This document shows positions 16,354-27,251 of a stretch of DNA of 64,000 bases, one piece after another. The position numbers were made by a program, and so were the translations under genes. How positions within the stretch are numbered: position 1 is the stretch's first letter; every line of letters starts with the position of its first letter. This DNA comes from Stackebrandtia albiflava. Its GTDB lineage: Bacteria > Actinomycetota > Actinomycetes > Mycobacteriales > Micromonosporaceae. The notes beneath the pieces are model-generated. The model searched no databases and had not been told where the DNA came from. It saw only the letters and a list, made by a program, of their open reading frames with translations. The stretch spans positions 1-64,000 of the forward strand of contig NZ_VLLL01000009.1 of the NCBI RefSeq assembly GCF_007994225.1, read 5' to 3'.

Positions 16354-17082
16354 TCAGGCGCGCGTCGCGAGCCTGCGTATCAGCACGGCGACCAGGAGGC
16401 CGTTGTAGACGGCCCCGATGATCACCGCCGGCCAGAAGTCATCGCCCGCCATCGCCGCCCAGGTGGCCTTCGCGGGCCAGAAGGACGGCAGGACACCGAA
16501 CGCCCAACTCCAGGGCGAATCGACGAACCACGGAATGAGCGGCAACATGAAGATGACCAGGCCCAACGCGCGGATCACGGCGAGTCCCTCGACCTTGTTG
16601 CGCGCCCAGGCCGCCATCACGAGGCCGACCGCCGTCGCCAACAGGCCCGACACCACCGTGACCGGAAGCGCCCAGGACAGGTCATCGAACCCGGTGAGTG
16701 GCGAGATCAGTATCGCGGCCGTTTCGGACACCACCACGACCAACACCATCATGACCAACCGGTACACCGGGTAGCTCGCCGGATGAGCCGGGGTCACGTG
16801 GAGCGCGGCCAGTGTGCGCTGGTCCTTGTCCTCCAACAGGATCAGTCCGCAGACCGCGCCGAGCACCGCGATGGGGCCCAGCACCAGGAACGCGCTCACG
16901 ATCAGCGGCACATAGGGCGTCAGGTCGAACTGGTACTCGCGTTGCAGGAACTCCGTCAGCGGGGCGACCGCCCAACTGGATCCCGAGTAGATGAACGGCC
17001 CGGCGAGTACGCCCAGCAGCAGCGAATCGCGGCGGATGTTCCTCAGGTCGTTGCGGCCGTACGCGGCCATGACGCCGGCCAT
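16354..17082 (-). CDS. ABC transporter permease (drug-exporter type)
   Basis: A 242-residue integral membrane protein with about six hydrophobic segments (for example LIVSAFLVLGPIAVLGAVCG, LVMMVLVVVVSETAAILISP, ALGLVIFMLPLIPWFV). It is last of a four-gene operon (GbsR-type regulator, ATPase, permease, permease) arranged like the Mycobacterium tuberculosis Rv2686c-Rv2688c exporter. The ATG at 17082 overlaps the preceding stop in ATGA; the open frame continues upstream but that part is antisense to nothing recognisable and arginine-rich. Substrate is unknown; drug or lipid export is inferred. Confidence 0.8.
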   Translation of the reverse strand: MAGVMAAYGRNDLRNIRRDSLLLGVLAGPFIYSGSSWAVAPLTEFLQREYQFDLTPYVPLIVSAFLVLGPIAVLGAVCGLILLEDKDQRTLAALHVTPAHPASYPVYRLVMMVLVVVVSETAAILISPLTGFDDLSWALPVTVVSGLLATAVGLVMAAWARNKVEGLAVIRALGLVIFMLPLIPWFVDSPWSWAFGVLPSFWPAKATWAAMAGDDFWPAVIIGAVYNGLLVAVLIRRLATRA

Positions 17083-17792
17083 CACGCGGCCCCTTCCCGG
17101 GCGATCACGAAGCGCACGAAGGCGCGTTTCGCGAACCAGCACAGTCCGGCGATCCAGGCCGCCTGATACCCGACGGCGTACCACCACTGCCAGGGTTCGA
17201 GCGACAGTTGGCCGAAGGAGGCGCCCAGCATCAGCAGCGAGCCGTGTGTCGGTACTAGGTACATCGCCGGGTGCTGCCACAGACCCGAATAGTCGATGAG
17301 CGGGATGTTGAGCAGCGCGATCACCACGGTGGACGGGATGAACCAGTCGCTGATCGACGTGAACGGCGTCGCGGAGATGAAGCCGGCCAACAGGAAGATC
17401 ACCGCGCACAGGACGACGGCGCCGAGCAGTGGCAGCAACGCGAAGTCCAGGCCGACACCGGTGACGACGATGATCAGGCTCAGGACCACGCTCAGCACGG
17501 TGAGGGTGAACAGCTTCGCCGCCAGGTAGTGCCCGAACCTCATCGGCGTGACGAGGTTGGCGTACAGGGTCCGTTCGCCGCGTTCGAAGAACACCGCGCC
17601 GACGATGAAGAAGAACCCGACGATCGCGAGGTCACCGAAGATCAGGTAGGGCATGGCGGGTGCGCGCAGTCCGCCCGGCAGGAGGAACACCACCACCTCC
17701 CACAGCAGCACCGAGAACGCCGCCGCGTAGTAGAACCCGTATCGCAGTTGCAGTCTGAGATCCAGCCGGACACCGGCGGTCAGGATGTTCAT
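17082..17792 (-). CDS. ABC transporter permease (fluoroquinolone-exporter-like)
   Basis: A 236-residue membrane protein with six predicted helices (FYYAAAFSVLLWEVVVFLLP, YLIFGDLAIVGFFFIVGAVF, LTVLSVVLSLIIVVTGVG, LPLLGAVVLCAVIFLLAGFI, STVVIALLNIPLIDYSGLW, WWYAVGYQAAWIAGLCWF). The central FERGERTLYANLVTPMRFGHY is the conserved cytoplasmic loop of this exporter family. It would pair with the adjacent permease and ATPase as a heteromeric exporter. It overlaps its neighbours by 3 to 4 nt on both sides. Confidence 0.85.
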   Translation of the reverse strand: MNILTAGVRLDLRLQLRYGFYYAAAFSVLLWEVVVFLLPGGLRAPAMPYLIFGDLAIVGFFFIVGAVFFERGERTLYANLVTPMRFGHYLAAKLFTLTVLSVVLSLIIVVTGVGLDFALLPLLGAVVLCAVIFLLAGFISATPFTSISDWFIPSTVVIALLNIPLIDYSGLWQHPAMYLVPTHGSLLMLGASFGQLSLEPWQWWYAVGYQAAWIAGLCWFAKRAFVRFVIAREGAA

Positions 17793-18652
17793 CGCAGGCT
17801 CCGGCCGGTGACGTCGATGAACACGTCCTCCAGGTCCGCCTCCTGGCTGTGCAGCGCCTCCACCGTCGAGGTGGTCAGCAACGCCCGGAACTCCGGGTCG
17901 TCCACCAGGCCGTCCATGGCGAACTCGCGTTCACTCAGTCGATCGCCGTCGCGGTAGGTGACTCGGACGACGCGCCGGCTCCGGCTCAGCTTGTGCTCGG
18001 CGGGTGTGTCGAGGGCGGCGATCCTTCCGTCGACCACGAAGGCGACCCGGTCGCACAACTGCTCCGCGGTCGTCATGTCGTGGGTGGTGAGGAAGATCGT
18101 GCGCCCCTCGTCCCGCAGCTCGGAGATCATCTCCTTGACGGTGCGGGCGTTGCGGGGGTCCATTCCGGAGGTGGGTTCGTCGAGGAACAACAGCTCCGGC
18201 CGGTGGAGCAGTGCCCGGATGAATACCAGTCGCATCTGCATCCCCTTGGAGTACTTACCGACCCTGGTGTGGGCGGCGTCGGCGAGCCCGACCCGTTCCA
18301 TCAGTTCCATCGGGTCGGCGGTGGGGCCGGGGTACAGCGAGGCGAAGAACTCGAGGTTCTCCAGGCCGGTGAGCTTGAGGTAGTGGTTGGGGAGCTCGAA
18401 GGAGACGCCGATTCGCGCGTAGTAGTCGTCTCCCCAGTCGGCGGGCTGCCGGCCCCACACGCGGGCGGCGCCGCCGTGCCCGGTCAACAGTCCGATGAGG
18501 ATCTTCTGAGTGGTGGACTTGCCCGCGCCGGACGGGCCGAGGAAGCCGAACACCTCGCCCTTCTCGACGGTGAAGTCCATGCCGGTGACGGCCGGTGAGG
18601 CGGCCTTGGGGTAGGTGAACGTGAGGTCGTCGACCTCGATCACGGAAGTCAT
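17789..18652 (-). CDS. ABC transporter ATP-binding protein
   Basis: A 287-residue ATPase energising the two adjacent permeases. Walker A is GPSGAGKST near residue 40, the signature reads YSKGMQMRL, Walker B is LLFLDEPTSGMDP, and the switch His lies in FLTTHDMTTAEQL. The C-terminal about 70 residues form the extension found in drug-exporter ATPases (ADLEDVFIDVTGRSLR). The ATG at 18652 is fixed by a 4-nt ATGA overlap with the upstream regulator gene; the frame continues upstream in arginine-rich, non-homologous sequence. Confidence 0.92.
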   Translation of the reverse strand: MTSVIEVDDLTFTYPKAASPAVTGMDFTVEKGEVFGFLGPSGAGKSTTQKILIGLLTGHGGAARVWGRQPADWGDDYYARIGVSFELPNHYLKLTGLENLEFFASLYPGPTADPMELMERVGLADAAHTRVGKYSKGMQMRLVFIRALLHRPELLFLDEPTSGMDPRNARTVKEMISELRDEGRTIFLTTHDMTTAEQLCDRVAFVVDGRIAALDTPAEHKLSRSRRVVRVTYRDGDRLSEREFAMDGLVDDPEFRALLTTSTVEALHSQEADLEDVFIDVTGRSLR

Positions 18653-19149
18653 GTGGGGGGATGGTCCTTCTGACGTAGTAGCCACAGTTCGTGGATTCGT
18701 TCGTACTGCTCGGCCAGGAACGCGTAGACGTCGCGCGTCTCCCGCAACCGGCGGGTGTCGTCGCCGGGTCCGGACAGGAGATTCATGCCCCGGTCGGCCA
18801 GCTCGGTCCATTGCCGGGCGAGCCGGGCCTTCTGGGCGGCCTCGTTCAGCCAGAAGCCGGGGCGCATCCGGTAGTGGGTACGGCGCGAGCCGGCGACCGT
18901 GAAGCGTTCCACGGCTCCGGCGCGTTGCAGGCTCTGCACCGCCATGCTGATCGAGCCCCTGCTCGACCGCAGGCCGGTCGCCAGTTCCTCGGCCGACTGA
19001 TGCGCGGGTTGGCTCACCAACAACCAGGCCAGTACCCGGGCCTGGATGCGGGGCATCCCCTCGTTCTCCAGGAACTGCCCGACCTCCTCGGCGAATCGTG
19101 TCCATTGCGGAGGGTCGGGGATCTGCGTGCTGTGCGTCTCGGATGCCAT
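18649..19149 (-). CDS. GbsR/MarR-family transcriptional regulator of the ABC operon
   Basis: A 166-residue winged-helix regulator: FAEEVGQFLENEGMPRIQAR, LVSQPAHQSAEELATGLRSS, RGSISMAVQSLQRAGAVERF and a wing with GSRRTHYRMRPGFW, followed by a C-terminal helical region. It is first in the operon with the ATPase and two permeases and overlaps the ATPase gene, so it probably autoregulates the exporter. An AT-rich dyad lies 16 nt upstream of the start. Confidence 0.88.
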   Translation of the reverse strand: MASETHSTQIPDPPQWTRFAEEVGQFLENEGMPRIQARVLAWLLVSQPAHQSAEELATGLRSSRGSISMAVQSLQRAGAVERFTVAGSRRTHYRMRPGFWLNEAAQKARLARQWTELADRGMNLLSGPGDDTRRLRETRDVYAFLAEQYERIHELWLLRQKDHPPT

Positions 19150-19164
19150 GCCGGAAGATTACCG

Positions 19165-19200
19165 ATGAATTTCTGAACTTTCAATAGTTTTTGAAATCAT
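19165..19200 (-). promoter_or_regulatory. AT-rich dyad upstream of the GbsR-ABC operon
   Basis: Nested symmetry: TTTCA-N8-TGAAA at 19179-19196, flanked by ATGAATTTC and GAAATCAT (one-base bulge). It stands out from the surrounding GC-rich DNA and sits where the promoter should be. A candidate GbsR operator. Confidence 0.45.
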
Positions 19201-19368
19201 TGGGTGCACTGGCCACCGCCCAATCGGCCACGAACGGTGAGGACGAGAACGTCCGACATCGGATTCGCGAGACCCGGCCCCCTGGGCTCCGGGTGTGACG
19301 CCACCGTCCGCCCGACCACTCGGAGGGCGCCGGAGATGAGAGGCGGAGACCGATGACGTGCCCCGTGA

Positions 19369-21021
<1,653 letters not shown>

Positions 21022-21161
21022 GTCCGGGCGGCAACGCCTCGTTCAGCGGCGGCCCGCCGTGCACGGGTTTCGACCACTGTGAATCTCCATGCCGCGTGTT
21101 CACCGATGACGGTGAGGACGTTCGCGGTGTGTTCGGCGACTGACTTCCGAACCGCTACCGA

Positions 21162-21195
21162 AACGGCCCTCCACCATGGAGGGTGGAGGGCCGTT
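21162..21195. terminator. Hairpin terminator between rox-like gene and tRNA-Val
   Basis: A 13-bp perfect stem (arms 21162-21174 and 21183-21195, AACGGCCCTCCAC) with an 8-nt loop. Short T-runs follow on both strands, so it can end the tRNA transcript and the convergent reading. Confidence 0.8.
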
Positions 21196-21200
21196 TTGCC

Positions 21201-21275
21201 TGGTGGGCGCTACTGGTTTCGAACCAGTGACCCCTGCTTTGTAAGAGCAGTGCTCTACCGCTGAGCTAAGCGCCC
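21201..21275 (-). tRNA. tRNA-Val (anticodon TAC)
   Basis: A full cloverleaf on the minus strand: acceptor GGGCGCT/AGCGCCC, D arm GCTCAGCGGTAGAGC, anticodon stem CTGCT/AGCAG with loop CTTACAA (anticodon TAC), TPsiC arm with GGTTCGAAACC, discriminator A and an encoded CCA end. It decodes GTA/GTG valine codons. Confidence 0.95.
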
Positions 21276-21342
21276 CGACCACCGCGACGGTGGACCGGTA
21301 AAGGCTACACGAGCCCCACGGGTTCACCGCAGCGATGTCCGG

Positions 21343-21807
21343 TCAGCCGGAGAGTTCGGCAAGCGCCTTCTGCCAGCCGGCCTGATCCCGGGGTTCACCG
21401 GGCAGGTTCATCTCCGAGAAGCGAACCACACCGGACTTGTCGATGACGAAGGTCCCACGGTTGGCGATCCCCTTGGCGTCGTCGAACACACCGTAGGACT
21501 GCGCCACCGCGCCGTGCGGCCAGAAGTCGCTCAACAGCGGGAAGTCGAAGCCCTCCCGCTCGGCCCACACCTTGTGCGCGAACGCCGAGTCGACGCTGAC
21601 AGTCAGCACCTGCACCTCGTCGCTCTGGTACGCGGACAGGTTGTCACGCACGCCGCACAGCTCCCCCTCGCAGACGCCCGTGAACGCCAGCGGATAGAAC
21701 ACCAACAGGACGTTCTTGGCGCCCCGGAAGTCCGCGAGCGAGACCTCCTGGTTGTTCTGGTCCTTCAACGTGAACTCGGGGGCGGTGTGCCCCACCTCGA
21801 TCGGCAT
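21343..21807 (-). CDS. ahpE: Peroxiredoxin AhpE-type
   Basis: A 154-residue thioredoxin-fold peroxidase reducing hydroperoxides and peroxynitrite. The peroxidatic Cys46 lies in FYPLAFTGVCEGELC, with a second Cys at 51. The conserved Arg is in RGTFVIDKSGVVRF. It matches M. tuberculosis AhpE in length and motif. The ATG at 21807 has AGGAGA 5 nt upstream; the frame extends further but without homology. It is next to the DUF3052 gene and aceE, the same order as in mycobacteria (Rv2238c-Rv2241). It acts in cytosolic antioxidant defence. Confidence 0.92.
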   Translation of the reverse strand: MPIEVGHTAPEFTLKDQNNQEVSLADFRGAKNVLLVFYPLAFTGVCEGELCGVRDNLSAYQSDEVQVLTVSVDSAFAHKVWAEREGFDFPLLSDFWPHGAVAQSYGVFDDAKGIANRGTFVIDKSGVVRFSEMNLPGEPRDQAGWQKALAELSG

Positions 21808-21859
21808 CTGCGTCTCCTGTCTCATGCTGTCGGCAACCGGTTCGGACCGGTCCGCCCGG

Positions 21860-22282
21860 TCAGCGGCCACGTGGAGCGACGAGGCGGGTCGCCACCCAGT
21901 CGGCCCCGGCGTTGAGACTAGACGTCCCCTGGAGCCCGGCGGTCGGCGCGGCTTCGGCGATCTCGGCCGACTCGATGTGACCTTCGCGACCCGGCTTGGG
22001 TGTCAGCAGCCACACGACACCGTCCTCCGCCATCGGGGTGCGCGCGTCCATGAGCACGTCCACCAGATCGCCGTCGTCGTCACGCCACCACAACAGCACC
22101 GTGTCGACCACTTCGTCGGTGCCCTCGTCGTGCAGTTCACCGACACAACCGACCACCGCCTCGCGAAGCGCGGCGTCGATGTCGCTGTCGAAACCGATCT
22201 CCATGACGACATCGCCGGGTTTCACACCCAACCGGTCGATGATGGTCTGTACGCCGTCGGCCGACCCAGCCGTGGCATTCAC
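21860..22282 (-). CDS. DUF3052 family protein
   Basis: A 140-residue actinobacteria-specific protein of unknown function. The conserved core is IIDRLGVKPGDVVMEIGFDS, VVDTVLLWWRDDDGDLVDVL and DGVVWLLTPKPGREGHIESA, ending with LNAGADWVATRLVAPR. The GTG at 22282 is decided by GAGGAGGAA 9 nt upstream; 57 preceding codons of the open frame are not conserved-looking. It is divergent from aceE, with which it is commonly associated in actinobacteria, and followed by ahpE. Confidence 0.85.
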   Translation of the reverse strand: MNATAGSADGVQTIIDRLGVKPGDVVMEIGFDSDIDAALREAVVGCVGELHDEGTDEVVDTVLLWWRDDDGDLVDVLMDARTPMAEDGVVWLLTPKPGREGHIESAEIAEAAPTAGLQGTSSLNAGADWVATRLVAPRGR

Positions 22283-22542
22283 GTCGCGCTTCCTCCTCGC
22301 ATCATTGCCGGCATCGTGACGTCCGGCACCAGTGGTGGCAGCCACCGCCCGAAGGCGACGCCGCACCGTGAGAATACGCAATGCCGTCGATTCATGGGCG
22401 CGCGAGTGTGTCGGCGGTCCCAGAAGACCGGATCCTGTGCACGAGGTGATCAAATAGAAGGGGCAGGATGGAAGGCGCGCACCGCACGAACCGAAGCAAG
22501 CACGCCTTGTCCTATCAGTGTCGATAAGCAGAGGAACAGCCC

Positions 22543-25284
22543 GTGGGAACGGAACGCAAACGCCCGGTCATCAGCGACGGCCTGCCCAGCCAGCTGCCGG
22601 ACATCGATCCCGCCGAAACCACCGAATGGCTCGATTCGCTGGACGGTCTACTGGATGAACGAGGCAGGCAACGTGCCAGGTACGTCATGCTCCGCCTCCT
22701 GGAGCGGGCGCGGGAGCACCAGGTAGGCGTACCCGCGCTGACCAGCACCGACTACATCAACACCATTCCACCGGAGGCGGAACCGTGGTTCCCCGGTGAC
22801 GAGCACGTCGAACGGCGCATCCGGGCGTACATCCGGTGGAACGCCGCGATCATGGTGCACCGCGCCCAGCGGCCCGGCATCGGAGTGGGCGGCCACATCT
22901 CGACCTACGCGTCGGCGGCGAGCCTGTACGAGGTCGGTTTCAACCACTTCTTCCGCGGCAAGGGCCACCCCGGCGGCGGTGACCAGATCTACATCCAGGG
23001 GCACGGGTCCCCGGGTGTCTACGCGCGGGCGTACCTGGAGGGCCGGCTCACCGAGCACCAGCTCGACGGCTTCCGGCAGGAGCTGAGCCACCCCGGTGGC
23101 GGCCTGCCGTCCTACCCGCACCCGCGTCTGATGCCGGACTTCTGGGAGTTCCCGACGGTGTCGATGGGCCTCGGCCCGCTCAACGCGATCTACCAGGCGC
23201 AGTTCAACCGTTACCTCCATCACCGCGGTATCAAGGACACCTCCGACCAGCGGGTCTGGGCGTTCCTGGGCGACGGCGAGATGGACGAGCCGGAGTCGCT
23301 GGGCGCCATCCACCTGGCGGCCCGCGAGGAGCTGGACAACCTCACCTTCGTGATCAACTGCAACCTGCAGCGCCTCGACGGCCCCGTCCGGGGCAACGGC
23401 AAGGTCATCCAGGAGTTGGAGTCGTTCTTCCGGGGCGCCGGCTGGAACGTCATCAAGGTGATCTGGGGCCGGGAGTGGGACCCGCTGCTGGCCGCCGACA
23501 CCGACGGCGCGCTGGTCAACATCATGAACTCCACGCCCGACGGCGACTACCAGACGTTCAAGGCCGAGGACGGCGCGTTCGTCCGCGACCACTTCTTCGG
23601 GCGTGACCCGCGCACCAAGAAGATGGTCGAGCCGATGAGCGACGAGGCGATCTGGGGCCTCAAGCGCGGTGGTCACGACTACCACAAGCTGTACGCGGCG
23701 TACAAGGCGGCGACCGAGCACACCGGACAGCCGACCGTGATCCTCGCCAAGACGATCAAGGGCTGGACGCTGGGATCCCACTTCGAGGGCCGCAACGCCA
23801 CGCACCAGATGAAGAAGCTGACGCTGGACGATCTGAAGTCGTTCCGCGACCGGCTCTACCTGGACATCCCGGACTCGGCGTTGGAGGAGAACCCGTACCT
23901 GCCGCCGTACTTCCACCCGGGTGAGGACTCCGACGAGATCCAGTACATGATGGACCGCCGTCGGAGTCTCGGCGGGCCGCTGCCGTCGCGCCGACCGGTC
24001 AGCCGGCCGCTGGAGCTGCCGCCGTCGAAGACCTACGACGTGGTCAAGAAGGGTTCGGGCAAGCAGAAGGTCGCCACGACGATGGCCTTCGTCCGGCTCC
24101 TCAAGGACCTCATGAAGGACAAGAACATCGGTCCGCGCTGGGTGCCGATCATCCCCGACGAGGCCCGCACGTTCGGCATGGACGCCATGTTCCCGACGGC
24201 GAAGATCTACTCGCCGCACGGCCAGAACTACCTGTCGGTGGACCGGGACCTCTTCCTGTCGTACAAGGAGGCCGAGAAGGGCCAGATCCTGCACCTGGGG
24301 ATCAACGAGGCCGGGTCGGCCGCCGCGTTCACCGCCGCGGGCTCGTCGTACGCCACGCACGACGAGCCGATGATCCCGATGTACATCTTCTACTCGATGT
24401 TCGGGTTCCAGCGCACCGCCGACAGCCTGTGGGCCGCGGCGGACCAGCTCACGCGCGGTTTCCTGTTGGGCGCGACCGCCGGACGCACCACCCTCAACGG
24501 TGAAGGACTCCAACACGAGGACGGGCATTCGATACTCATCGCGGCGACCAACCCGGCCGTGGTGGCGTACGACCCCGCCTTCGGGTTCGAGATCGCGCAC
24601 ATCATGGAGGACGGTCTGCGCCGCATGTACGGCGAGGACTCCGAGGACCTGTTCTACTACCTGACCGTCTACAACGAGCCGATCTCGCAGCCCGCGGAGC
24701 CGGAGAACCTCGACGTGGGTGGACTGCTGAAGGGCATGTACCGCTACTCGGCGGCACCGTCGAACGCGAACCTGCCGAGGGTGCAGCTGCTGGCGTCGGG
24801 CACGGCGATGCAGTGGGCGCTGCGGGCGCAGGAGCTGCTCGCGACCGACTGGGGTGTATCGGCCGACGTGTGGTCGGTGACCTCGTGGACGGAGCTGCGG
24901 CGTGACGCGGTGGCGTGCGAGGAGTACAACCTGCTCAACCCGGGGGTCCACGAGAAGACCCCGTTCATCACCCAGCAGTTGCGGGAGGCGTCGGGGCCGG
25001 TCGTGGCCGTCAGTGACTTCATGCGCGCGGTCCCCGACCTGATCTCCCGGTGGGTACCGGGTGAGTTCACCTCGCTGGGCACCGACGGGTTCGGCCAGTC
25101 CGACACCCGTGGCGCGCTGCGGCGGCACTTCCACGTGGACGCCGAGTCGGTGACGGTGGCGGCGCTGCGCGGCCTGGCCCGGCGTGGCGAGCTGCCCCCG
25201 GAGGCGGCGGCGCAGGCGGCCCAGAAGTACGCGATCGGTGACGTGTCGGCGGCGGAGGCCGGCGAGACCGGCGGCGATTCCTGA
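22543..25284 (+). CDS. aceE: Pyruvate dehydrogenase E1 component (homodimeric type)
   Basis: A 913-residue thiamine-diphosphate enzyme decarboxylating pyruvate and acetylating the lipoyl group of E2. Full-length, as in E. coli and mycobacteria. Substrate/TPP residues occur in [20 protein letters not shown] and [19 protein letters not shown]. The TPP-Mg motif is [12 protein letters not shown] to [11 protein letters not shown] (about 244-275). A transketolase central domain with [20 protein letters not shown] and a C-terminal domain follow. The GTG start is preceded by AGAGGAA. No E2/E3 genes are in the window; lipoylation would depend on lipA/lipB further on. A bulged GC hairpin follows the stop. 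Confidence 0.97.
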   Translation: MGTERKRPVISDGLPSQLPDIDPAETTEWLDSLDGLLDERGRQRARYVMLRLLERAREHQVGVPALTSTDYINTIPPEAEPWFPGDEHVERRIRAYIRWNAAIMVHRAQRPGIGVGGHISTYASAASLYEVGFNHFFRGKGHPGGGDQIYIQGHGSPGVYARAYLEGRLTEHQLDGFRQELSHPGGGLPSYPHPRLMPDFWEFPTVSMGLGPLNAIYQAQFNRYLHHRGIKDTSDQRVWAFLGDGEMDEPESLGAIHLAAREELDNLTFVINCNLQRLDGPVRGNGKVIQELESFFRGAGWNVIKVIWGREWDPLLAADTDGALVNIMNSTPDGDYQTFKAEDGAFVRDHFFGRDPRTKKMVEPMSDEAIWGLKRGGHDYHKLYAAYKAATEHTGQPTVILAKTIKGWTLGSHFEGRNATHQMKKLTLDDLKSFRDRLYLDIPDSALEENPYLPPYFHPGEDSDEIQYMMDRRRSLGGPLPSRRPVSRPLELPPSKTYDVVKKGSGKQKVATTMAFVRLLKDLMKDKNIGPRWVPIIPDEARTFGMDAMFPTAKIYSPHGQNYLSVDRDLFLSYKEAEKGQILHLGINEAGSAAAFTAAGSSYATHDEPMIPMYIFYSMFGFQRTADSLWAAADQLTRGFLLGATAGRTTLNGEGLQHEDGHSILIAATNPAVVAYDPAFGFEIAHIMEDGLRRMYGEDSEDLFYYLTVYNEPISQPAEPENLDVGGLLKGMYRYSAAPSNANLPRVQLLASGTAMQWALRAQELLATDWGVSADVWSVTSWTELRRDAVACEEYNLLNPGVHEKTPFITQQLREASGPVVAVSDFMRAVPDLISRWVPGEFTSLGTDGFGQSDTRGALRRHFHVDAESVTVAALRGLARRGELPPEAAAQAAQKYAIGDVSAAEAGETGGDS

Positions 25285-25297
25285 CCCACGCGCGACG

Positions 25298-25332
25298 ACC
25301 GGCGGGCGGCCCCGAACAGGGCCCCCGCCGGT
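25298..25332 (+). terminator. Terminator after aceE
   Basis: Arms 25298-25312 and 25319-25332 pair over 14 bp with a single bulged C and a 6-nt loop, starting 14 nt past the aceE stop. Confidence 0.7.
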
Positions 25333-25528
25333 TCGCGTTTCCGGTGAATTCCGCGTGCGCCGAATGCACACGCACCGAAACGTGCCGTTGTGCGCACTTC
25401 CGGGTCGGCGCGGTCGTGTTCACCCGATCGACGCCTCCGGCGTGCATATGGTGCTTCCAGGACGGCCGCACCGGTGACGCCGGGACACCGCCGCCCGAGG
25501 TTGTGGGGACTCGGAATGGAGGCCGACG

Positions 25529-25705
25529 GTGCCAGAGCCCGTTGAGGACACGACGCCGCATTTCCCGGACGTGATCTACGGCAGGTGGTGCCGTCGATGC
25601 CCACCGCAGGACGGGGCGCCGGTGCCGTGGCCGTGCCCGGTGGTCAAGTCACGGCGGATGGAGGCCACGGCGCCCGCGCCGCAGGAGGAGCCGGGCCGGC
25701 TGTAG
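25529..25705 (+). CDS. Small Cys-containing protein of unknown function
   Basis: A 58-codon ORF that standard length cut-offs miss. A GTG start with GGAGG 6 nt upstream is an excellent ribosome-binding site. The product has VIYGRWCRRCPPQDGAPVPW followed by PCP: a C-x-x-C pair plus a third Cys that could bind metal, then a Pro/Glu tail. There is no signal peptide. Codon use is GC-biased like its neighbours. It lies alone between aceE and the aldo/keto reductase; the flanking 190-240 bp hold nothing else I can support. Function unknown. Confidence 0.5.
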   Translation: MPEPVEDTTPHFPDVIYGRWCRRCPPQDGAPVPWPCPVVKSRRMEATAPAPQEEPGRL

Positions 25706-25862
25706 TCACCCGCCGGAAACGGTGGCGTGCCGCCGGTGGTCGGTGAGGACGTCGCTCGCGGCCCCTTCTGCCGCGTCGCGGCGCCCCGGGCGGCCGAGCC
25801 ACGTCGAGCCGGGATGCCGTGGACGGCACGCGCGGGCACGGGTGTGGTGCGAGGATCGCCGG

Positions 25863-26840
25863 ATGGAGTACACGAATCTGGGCCGGACGGCGTTGCGGGT
25901 GTCGCGGTTGTGCCTGGGCACCATGCACTTCGGCCCGAACACCGACGAGGCCGGCAGCCACGCGATCATGGACCGGGCGCGTGACCTGGGGATCGACTTC
26001 TTCGACACCGCAGACACCTACGGGCGCAGGCGCGGTGAGGGAGTCACCGAACGGATCATCGGGAACTGGTTCGCCGCAGACCCGTCCCGCCGCGACCGGG
26101 TCGTGCTGGCGACCAAGGTGTACGGCGTCATGGGTGACGGTGTGAACGACCGTGGTCTGTCGGCGCGGCACATCGTGGCGGGATGTGAGGCGTCGTTGCG
26201 GCGGTTGCGGACGGATCGGATCGATCTGTACCAGATGCATCACGTGGACCGGTCGGCGCCGTGGGCCGAGGTGTGGCAGGCGATGGACATGTTGGTGGCG
26301 CAGGGCAAGGTGCTGTACGTGGGTTCCAGCAACTTCGCAGGCTGGCACATCGCCGCCGCCCAGGAGGCCGCCGACCGCCGCAACAGCCTCGGACTGGTCA
26401 GCGAACAGTGCATCTACAACCTCCTCAACCGGCGGGTGGAGTCGGAGGTGCTACCCGCCGCCGAACACTACGGCCTGGGCGTGTTGCCGTGGTCTCCGCT
26501 GGCCGGAGGCGCGTTGTCGGGGGCGTTGGCGAAGCGGGAATCCGGTACCACCGGACGTACCGGTTCGCCCGGCACCTTGAAGACGATCGACGTTCACCGT
26601 CATCAACTACAGTCGTGGGAGGACTTCTGTCGGCGGCGCGGGCAGGCACCCGGCGAACTCGCGACGGCGTGGCTTCTCGCTCAACCGACAGTGACCGCAC
26701 CGATCATCGGTCCCCGCACCGTCGCGCAACTCGACGGGATCCGCAGGTCACTCGACATCCGGATCGACGACGAGACGGCCCGCCGACTGGACGAGATCTT
26801 CCCGCCCGTCGGCGTCGGCCCGGAGGCGTGGGCGTGGTGA
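25863..26840 (+). CDS. Aldo/keto reductase
   Basis: A 325-residue NADPH-dependent TIM-barrel reductase. The catalytic tetrad is visible: Asp and Tyr in FFDTADTYGRRRGEGVTERI, Lys in VVLATKVYG and His in IDLYQMHHVD. The C-terminal NADPH site is TAPIIGPRTVAQLDGIRRSL. The sequence GRTALRVSRLCLGTMHFG at the N-terminus fits the YhdN/AKR11-type group. The ATG at 25863 is preferred; the upstream part of the frame is arginine-rich and not conserved. Substrate unknown. No co-transcribed partner. Confidence 0.9.
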   Translation: MEYTNLGRTALRVSRLCLGTMHFGPNTDEAGSHAIMDRARDLGIDFFDTADTYGRRRGEGVTERIIGNWFAADPSRRDRVVLATKVYGVMGDGVNDRGLSARHIVAGCEASLRRLRTDRIDLYQMHHVDRSAPWAEVWQAMDMLVAQGKVLYVGSSNFAGWHIAAAQEAADRRNSLGLVSEQCIYNLLNRRVESEVLPAAEHYGLGVLPWSPLAGGALSGALAKRESGTTGRTGSPGTLKTIDVHRHQLQSWEDFCRRRGQAPGELATAWLLAQPTVTAPIIGPRTVAQLDGIRRSLDIRIDDETARRLDEIFPPVGVGPEAWAW

Positions 26841-26874
26841 CCGTTCGGTCCGCCGCGCGACTTTACGGGAGCTC

Positions 26875-27246
26875 ATGAGCACGATCGACGACACACACGT
26901 CGACTCCGACGCCGGTTACGCCGCGAAGCTGCGGGCGTTGGAGGACGACCTGGCGATGCTGCGGGGAGCACGGGAACGCATGTCCACCGCGGGGGCGCGG
27001 TTGCGTGCGACGGTGGAGGCCGCCAAGGAGAAGGTCTACCGTTCGACCAGCGAGGACGGCCTGGCCGAGGTGGAGTGCCTGGGCAGCGGCAAGGTGCACC
27101 GGATCACGGTTGACAGCACCCGGTACAACGAAGTCGACGAAGCGCGGTTGTGCGAAGCGGTGGTCGAGGCCCGGACCAAGGCGCGCACCATCGCGCGCGG
27201 CGCCCGCCCGACGGCGCCGCACCGCGCCGATCCGGCAGGAAGGTGA
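26875..27246 (+). CDS. YbaB/EbfC-like protein (module B, first copy)
   Basis: A 123-residue protein with a long N-terminal helix (AKLRALEDDLAMLRGARERM), then a beta pattern VYRSTSEDGLAEVECLGSGK and a C-terminal helix DEARLCEAVVEARTKARTIA. This is the fold order of YbaB/EbfC nucleoid-associated proteins. A basic, Pro-rich tail follows. It is first of a three-gene set ending in a WXG-like protein; a second YbaB-like gene starts 6 nt after the stop. Its role in relation to ESX-like secretion is unknown. Confidence 0.7.
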   Translation: MSTIDDTHVDSDAGYAAKLRALEDDLAMLRGARERMSTAGARLRATVEAAKEKVYRSTSEDGLAEVECLGSGKVHRITVDSTRYNEVDEARLCEAVVEARTKARTIARGARPTAPHRADPAGR

Positions 27247-27251
27247 ACCGG

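Noticed and set aside
22648-25371. A 907-codon open frame antisense to aceE
   Set aside because: The sense strand encodes a full-length, motif-complete pyruvate dehydrogenase; the antisense frame is Arg/Val-rich low-complexity sequence produced by GC-rich codon use.
25344-25574. 76-codon Cys-rich frame between aceE and the aldo/keto reductase
   Set aside because: No SD before its ATG, and its end overlaps the better supported 58-codon ORF in another frame.
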